A stretch of 22,300 bases of DNA from a virus, in IMG/VR virus record IMGVR_UViG_3300027899_000075, positions 1 through 22,300 of that record; one strand, 5' to 3'. Shown here one piece after another: positions 18,858 through 22,300 of this stretch. Numbering within the stretch: the first letter of the stretch is position 1; every line of letters begins with the position of its first letter. The notes under the pieces are model-generated. The model saw nothing but the letters and a program-made list of their open reading frames with translations, was not told where the DNA came from and made no database searches. The translations under genes and the position numbers were made by a program.

Positions 18858-20045
18858 TCATCCTATTGGTATATTGGCGATATGCTCTCGCTTGATATGA
18901 ACCAGATTGGTTGCGCCATTCGCCTTGCCTTCAAAATATTTAGACCCATGTACATGTTGTAGCATGTAATACAGATATTTTGGATCCAATGTATCTGGAT
19001 TCCGAATGGTCACTCCAAAGTGATGTTCAGAGAATTCGTTGGTAGGAGTTCCTACTGATTTAGTGGACCCGCTTCGAGTGACCCATACATGTGCCTCTGG
19101 ATCATTCAATTTAATACTAACATGATCACCAAGAGTCTGTTGTTTTTTCTCTTCCTGTATAAAGGATGAAAATGATCGTAGAGGTTGGTAGGAGTCTCCA
19201 AGTTTTCTCATATTATTCCATATAGCCTGTGGCACTACAGAATCAGCTGGTGGAGTCTTTGGAATAAGGTCCCGAATCTCTGTGGAATTAGGAATGCGTG
19301 GTGTTTCAGGAAGAGTTCCAATTCTATCGCGTGATTTTCTTTGAAACTCTTCGTATCTCGGGGGAGGGGATGCTATGAAATCATCTATATCCTCTACCGA
19401 TTTCAATCTATGTCTAGTATGAGGGGTAAATGATAATCCAAATCCTCCCGCTCCACCATGTAAATCAATCATCACCTGATCAGTTGGAGTATTCATGTGC
19501 TTAGTGATATTATTTCGTATATGCTTAAGAGGTTCCACAAAGGATGAATTGTCTCCATTCCAACCATGATGAGAAACGCTATAAACATGATATACATCAA
19601 TGTCATTTGGTTGAGATGTATCAGGATGTGTAATTGAGTTATTGGCAACTCGAAGAAACCCCTTCTTACCAATATGCTCCATTATTTTATTCGACCATGT
19701 GCCATGTGCTGCCAAAGGGTCAAGGCCTTCTAATTCTGTATGAGTGGTATCAAAGAATTCGGGGTTGCTCAATATCGTGTGAATATGATGATCAGGAGAC
19801 GAAACTTTTTTGTATTCTCCCCTCGCTCCCATCCATGATTTAGTCGCTATGTCTTTTCTCATCCCAATCTCATGTAACACCGCTTTGTGTTCTACAGCCA
19901 TTCGATCTTTATATTCGAGATGATTTAAGTTTGGAGGTGAAGGTGGAGTTGTCTTTTTTCCTGGAAAACGCGCTGGTGGTGGATCAGCAGCAATATCAGG
20001 TTCGCTAGAATCTGCCTCCCACAATATTTGTTTAAAGGATTTCAT
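18858..20045 (-). CDS. Predicted internal head protein with HsdS-like C-terminal domain
   Basis: 395 residues. N-terminal leader MKSFKQILWEA, with a gp21-type site LWE|A after residue 10, then a Pro-rich linker (22-40). The central region (about 40-230) is an unknown domain rich in His, with IDLHGGAGGFGLSFTPHT (193-210). Residues 290-298 (RSFSSFIQE, then E) look like a second leader and cleavage site. The C-terminal domain (305-395) has the style of a type I restriction S-subunit target-recognition half: VGTPTNEF (331-338), DPKYLYYMLQ (354-363), GATNLVHIKREHIANIPIG (377-395). It should be packaged in the capsid and delivered with the DNA. The domain match is by eye and could be a general phage fold. 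Ends coupled by ATGA on both sides. Confidence 0.75.
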   Translation of the reverse strand: MKSFKQILWEADSSEPDIAADPPPARFPGKKTTPPSPPNLNHLEYKDRMAVEHKAVLHEIGMRKDIATKSWMGARGEYKKVSSPDHHIHTILSNPEFFDTTHTELEGLDPLAAHGTWSNKIMEHIGKKGFLRVANNSITHPDTSQPNDIDVYHVYSVSHHGWNGDNSSFVEPLKHIRNNITKHMNTPTDQVMIDLHGGAGGFGLSFTPHTRHRLKSVEDIDDFIASPPPRYEEFQRKSRDRIGTLPETPRIPNSTEIRDLIPKTPPADSVVPQAIWNNMRKLGDSYQPLRSFSSFIQEEKKQQTLGDHVSIKLNDPEAHVWVTRSGSTKSVGTPTNEFSEHHFGVTIRNPDTLDPKYLYYMLQHVHGSKYFEGKANGATNLVHIKREHIANIPIG

Positions 20046-20812
20046 TGAATGCTTTCCTTCTTGGGAAGAACCACAAGACGAGTAAAGACTCTAGTGACAC
20101 CAGGTCGATGCTTGGGATTCTCGGGGTCTATGTGGTTAAACATTCTTGGAACACTGGATGTGTTTCCTTTTTTTCTTGTGCTAACATCAAGATTATAGGC
20201 ATCCTGAAAATTTCTTGGAGTGATTCTTCCAATCATCTGATATGAACTGGCGAATCTTGGACCTAGTTCATGTATAGATTCAACAGAGTGACCTGTTTCG
20301 TGTCCATGACGAACTGCTTTTCTCCACATGTTGACTCCACCCTTAGTTTGACTTCCACCAGACATGATGCCAACACCAGTAGCATTCACAATAGCATGAA
20401 AGAAATTCTTAGGAACTTTAACAACACCTCGACGAACATCAGTTCTCGCTTTTTGGGGAGTTCCGCTATACATTTCCACCTTCTTGCCATCTGGTGTTGA
20501 AATAGTTTCTTGGGGATCATGACTCGCGTGATAAGTCATCAATGGTGACTTTTCATGACCAGGTTTACTGGACATCAGACGAACTGCCATTCTACCCAGT
20601 TCTTTGTCATGGTCTATGTGAATATGATGATTATCATCCAACTTCAATGTTTGAGTAGTTTCAGTTGGAGAAAATACATTTCCTATCTTGGCAACCAATG
20701 AGTTCAGATTGGGGATTAATGATCCTTTTTTACGATGAATACTAATGGTGCTATTGGGGTCATGACCACCCATTATATCATCTTCGGTAATGAATTGCTT
20801 AAAGGATTTCAT
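20042..20812 (-). CDS. Predicted internal head protein, unknown function
   Basis: 256 residues. N-terminal leader MKSFKQFITED, nearly identical in pattern to T4 internal protein leaders (MKTYQEFIAEA), with cleavage expected after ITE at residue 10. The mature protein is basic and His/Lys/Arg-rich. It includes LDDNHHIHIDHDKELGRMAV (58-77), a Gly/Ser loop (GVGIMSGGSQTKGG, 146-159) and a basic helix (WRKAVRHGHETGHSVESIHE, 162-181). A basic, DNA-compatible internal protein fits the role. No enzymatic family recognised. The stop overlaps the next ATG (ATGA); the previous gene ends 3 bases before its start. Confidence 0.75.
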   Translation of the reverse strand: MKSFKQFITEDDIMGGHDPNSTISIHRKKGSLIPNLNSLVAKIGNVFSPTETTQTLKLDDNHHIHIDHDKELGRMAVRLMSSKPGHEKSPLMTYHASHDPQETISTPDGKKVEMYSGTPQKARTDVRRGVVKVPKNFFHAIVNATGVGIMSGGSQTKGGVNMWRKAVRHGHETGHSVESIHELGPRFASSYQMIGRITPRNFQDAYNLDVSTRKKGNTSSVPRMFNHIDPENPKHRPGVTRVFTRLVVLPKKESIQ

Positions 20813-20815
20813 CTC

Positions 20816-21064
20816 TTACTTTTTGTTGCGAAGAATCTTGAAATCCTGTCCATCCAGTTTGCCGTTTTTATTCTGGTCAAGCTTCGACTGATTTCCCTTG
20901 AGGTCCTTTTGACCATCGCTCTTGATGCGGTCAGTCTCTTTTCGTATATTCTCGTTGCCTGGACTTGCGTCCTTGACTTTCTTAACTGAAACCATTGGTT
21001 TTGGTCCACAACCCTCATTTAGTTGAGAATTAAGTTTTTGTTTAAAGTATTCTTTTAAGTTCAT
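20816..21064 (-). CDS. Predicted internal head protein with EF-hand-like loop
   Basis: 82 residues. Begins MNLKEYFKQKLNSQLNEGCG, with a gp21-type site LNE|G after residue 17. The mature part is Lys/Asp-rich. Residues 63-74 (DQNKNGKLDGQD) fit the EF-hand or dockerin calcium loop: Asp1, Asn3, Asn5, Gly6, Asp9, Asp12. Similar short proteins with a D-x-D/N-x-D-G loop are remembered from T4-like cyanophages. First gene of the late block, about 30 bases downstream of a TATAAATA box. No good SD; GGAAAAATAAT precedes the ATG. Confidence 0.72.
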   Translation of the reverse strand: MNLKEYFKQKLNSQLNEGCGPKPMVSVKKVKDASPGNENIRKETDRIKSDGQKDLKGNQSKLDQNKNGKLDGQDFKILRNKK

Positions 21065-21094
21065 ATTATTTTTCCATTCGGGGTTATATAAGAC

Positions 21095-21102
21095 TATTTA
21101 TA
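21095..21102 (-). promoter_or_regulatory. T4-type late promoter box TATAAATA of the internal-protein block
   Basis: Exact TATAAATA on the minus strand, upstream of the first of five collinear genes with overlapping or near-touching ends (21064 to 18305). Late timing is what head internal proteins need. Confidence 0.7.
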
Positions 21103-21243
21103 CATCCAGAAATTTTTTTGAAATTTTTTTACAGAAAACACTTTCAGAAAAGCTTTCAGATCTGTAAACAAGGAATCAGAATGAAGCTCTGTAGGACTCT
21201 GTAGTGCTTTGTAAATCACAGAGGGGGAAACTGAGTGGACTGC

Positions 21244-21325
21244 GAAACCTCTGCGAACCTCTGAGGAATTCTGTTGAACCTCTGAGGAATTCTGTTGAAC
21301 CTCTGCGAACCTCTGAGGAATTCTG
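21244..21325. repeat. Iteron-like array of GAACCTCTGAGGAATTCTG
   Basis: A 21-bp unit (GAACCTCTGAGGAATTCTGT plus T) begins at 21255 and 21276, with a further 19-bp copy at 21307. Shorter 10-11-bp pieces (GAAACCTCTGC at 21245, GAACCTCTGC at 21297) fill the gaps. Each long unit contains the palindromes CCTCTGAGG and GAATTC. Direct repeats with internal dyads next to a DnaA box are typical of replication-initiator or regulator binding sites; here only the repeats are seen. Confidence 0.85.
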
Positions 21326-21414
21326 CGGACATCCGGAAATAATTGCTAGCCCCTAACAGGGTGGGAGTCCCTTTGACCGAATTTCATTGTAGCGTGACCG
21401 ATACACGGGAAGAG

Positions 21415-21423
21415 TTATCCACA
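21415..21423 (+). promoter_or_regulatory. Perfect DnaA box TTATCCACA
   Basis: Exact match to the bacterial DnaA consensus. The following bases AATCCA are shared with the second box at 22083, giving an identical 15-mer TTATCCACAATCCA(C/T)-type element ahead of both early promoters. Confidence 0.6.
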
Positions 21424-21525
21424 ATCCACCCCCAATACCCCATATCACCCCGTATCGCATAACCACCGGCTACGCCATGACTTAGAACAAAGTGAGAATA
21501 TAATCGGATTCATCGCCTCAAGGGG

Positions 21526-21553
21526 TAGACAACAATGCGCGACTTGCTATAAT
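21526..21553 (+). promoter_or_regulatory. Early-type promoter giving a probably leaderless mRNA
   Basis: TAGACA (21526-21531), 16-bp spacer, TATAAT (21548-21553). The -10 ends 6 bases before the ATG at 21560, so transcription should begin at the start codon. Confidence 0.72.
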
Positions 21554-21559
21554 TAACGC

Positions 21560-21826
21560 ATGAAGAACAAGAACAGCAACGGAATGACCAAGACCGCAAC
21601 CTCAACCAAGTCCCGCAAGGGCCCACGACCGATCATGACCATCGCCATGCTTCGCGAGAAGCTTCTGAAGGAAATGCTCGTCAAGGAGCTGCGCAAGATC
21701 GAGAACAAGTACGGTAAGTTGCTTCGTCGCAAGCAGCTGATGCAAGACAAGGTTTACAACCTTGAAACCCAGCTCGACAACCTCAAGTCGATGCGTACCG
21801 AATACGCTGCGGAGGTGAATGCCTAA
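21560..21826 (+). CDS. Small basic coiled-coil protein
   Basis: 88 residues. The N-terminal 25 are Lys/Ser/Thr-rich and probably flexible (MKNKNSNGMTKTATSTKSRK). Residues 28-85 form a long amphipathic helix with heptad-like Leu and Met (LREKLLKEMLVKELRKIENK, then LETQLDNLKSMRTEY), so a coiled-coil dimer is likely. No family recognised. The codon use is more GC-rich than the genes left of 21100. No SD; the promoter -10 box is 6 bases from the ATG. The next gene begins in its stop codon (TAATG). Confidence 0.72.
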   Translation: MKNKNSNGMTKTATSTKSRKGPRPIMTIAMLREKLLKEMLVKELRKIENKYGKLLRRKQLMQDKVYNLETQLDNLKSMRTEYAAEVNA

Positions 21827-21894
21827 TGGGTCACGAACCGAATCCATCAACCGACATTGACTTCCTGAACATCAACGACCAACGGAGTATCTAA
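21826..21894 (+). CDS. Possible 22-residue peptide
   Basis: Starts in the stop codon of the preceding gene (TAATG) and has a full-length SD, GGAGGTGA, 8 bases upstream. The peptide is MGHEPNPSTDIDFLNINDQR plus SI. It ends 1 base before the next ATG, whose SD (GGAG) lies inside it. The strong SD and tight packing support translation; it may mainly serve to couple the two flanking genes. Confidence 0.5.
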   Translation: MGHEPNPSTDIDFLNINDQRSI

Positions 21895-21895
21895 C

Positions 21896-22081
21896 ATGAC
21901 CGACGACATCGTCAAACAACTTCGGGATTCTGCGCTACGGCATGGCAACTATTGTCGTTGCCAAGAGTGCAATCGAAACAAGGCCGCGGCTGATGAGATT
22001 GAGCGGCTGCGCACTGAGCTCGCGAAGGTGAATGAGAAGCTCGAGGAAATGCTCGATAACCATCGCGGATCCTTCTGCTGA
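21896..22081 (+). CDS. Small Cys-containing coiled-coil phage protein (AADEIERLR type)
   Basis: 61 residues. Starts MTDDIVKQLRDSALRHG; then YCRCQEC (19-25), three Cys that may bind zinc, and AAADEIERLRTELAKVNEKL (30-49), a coiled coil. The DIVxxLRD...AADEIERLR pattern is common in short early proteins of many phages, whose function is mostly unknown. GGAG lies 8 bases upstream. It ends 1 base before a second DnaA box. Confidence 0.8.
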   Translation: MTDDIVKQLRDSALRHGNYCRCQECNRNKAAADEIERLRTELAKVNEKLEEMLDNHRGSFC

Positions 22082-22082
22082 C

Positions 22083-22091
22083 TTATCCACA
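22083..22091 (+). promoter_or_regulatory. Second perfect DnaA box TTATCCACA
   Basis: Exact match, again followed by AATCCA as at 21415. It lies 27 bases before the -35 box of the next promoter. Confidence 0.6.
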
Positions 22092-22118
22092 ATCCATTCA
22101 CACTCGCGAATGACCAGC

Positions 22119-22147
22119 TTGACACAGCCTAACCAAACGACTATAAT
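22119..22147 (+). promoter_or_regulatory. Consensus promoter giving a probably leaderless mRNA
   Basis: TTGACA (22119-22124), 17-bp spacer, TATAAT (22142-22147), both exact. The ATG at 22155 starts 7 bases after the -10 box and has no SD. Confidence 0.85.
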
Positions 22148-22154
22148 GACACAC

Positions 22155-22300
22155 ATGAACAACAACCAATACTTTATCGACAAATCCATCGCCATGCTGC
22201 AAGAGATGAATGAGGAAGACTGCGCAATTGCGATTGACGAATTGCGCAACGAGCTCGAGCGTGTCAAGGGTATCGCGCGGGATCGACTCGCAACGATTGC
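22155..22300 (+). CDS. Small helical protein (3' end outside window)
   Basis: 48 residues visible, frame open to the window edge. Starts MNNNQYFIDKSIAMLQEMNE, followed by ELRNELERVKGIARDRLATI: mostly helical, with a likely coiled coil. It is driven by its own consensus promoter with the start codon at the expected start of transcription. No family recognised. Confidence 0.7.
   Translation, partial: MNNNQYFIDKSIAMLQEMNEEDCAIAIDELRNELERVKGIARDRLATI

Larger units (their letters stand above)
21103..21525. other. Gene-free divergent region, origin-like
   Basis: No ORF of note on either strand. From left to right it holds an AT-rich stretch with T-runs (21103-21130), several CTCTGTAG-type repeats (21190-21215), a repeat array (21244-21325), a GC-rich part with TAGCCCCTAACAGGG (about 21350), and a perfect DnaA box. 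It separates the minus-strand late block from plus-strand early-type genes, the sort of place where phage replication origins and early promoters occur. Confidence 0.6.

Noticed and set aside
21602-21850. Minus-strand ORF opposite the 88-residue coiled-coil gene
   Set aside because: The plus-strand frame has a promoter at the right distance, and its neighbours overlap it in the same direction.

Overview
This window looks like part of a tailed dsDNA phage of the T4 supergroup (Caudoviricetes), or a metagenomic relative of one. The main reasons are a recognisable T4 gp32-type single-stranded DNA-binding protein next to a gp33-like late-transcription accessory protein, exact T4-type late promoter boxes (TATAAATA), eight tRNA genes, and several proteins that begin with a T4-type capsid-targeting leader (MKSFKQ... 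followed by a gp21-protease-like site). The host cannot be named from the sequence. Most of the window is AT-rich. The last ~0.8 kb is visibly more GC-rich and uses a different start architecture.

Layout. (1) 1-3575, plus strand: a very long, repetitive Asn/Thr/Ser-rich protein, cut at its 5' end by the window. (2) 3592-4797, minus: gp32-like SSB and gp33-like protein with clear sigma70-type promoters. The gp32 terminator lies inside the last codons of the convergent repetitive gene. (3) 4870-7310, plus: two probable virion proteins and a tiny ORF. (4) 7184-13704, minus: small membrane proteins, an HNH endonuclease, an Sm-like protein, a GAF-like membrane protein, a DNA methyltransferase next to an S-adenosylmethionine decarboxylase, a DUF5856-like protein, a cytidine-deaminase-like protein and an HTH protein. 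tRNAs are interspersed, and a cloverleaf-shaped RNA sits at the head of one tRNA operon. (5) 13747-14316, plus: one unknown gene. (6) 14281-17069, minus: two tightly overlapping chains of small genes with two more tRNAs and a candidate small RNA. (7) 17101-18270: a small plus-strand protein, two unknowns and an extremely acidic protein. (8) 18305-21102, minus: a late operon of five genes, four of which carry predicted capsid-targeting leaders. (9) 21103-21559: a gene-free segment with iteron-like repeats and a perfect DnaA box. (10) 21560-22300, plus: small coiled-coil early-type genes.

How it fits together. Near-consensus TTGACA-N16/17-TATAAT promoters, probably read by unmodified host RNA polymerase, lie in front of the replication, tRNA and small accessory genes. 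TATAAATA boxes lie in front of the putative internal head proteins and the DUF5856-like gene. The gp33-like protein would be one of the factors needed to use those late boxes. The best candidate for an undescribed system is the block at 18305-21102: a set of proteins predicted to be packaged in the capsid and injected with the DNA. One of them has a second, internal cleavage-like site in front of a domain resembling the target-recognition domain of type I restriction S subunits.

All functional calls come from reading motifs and remembered family features. No search or folding program was run.
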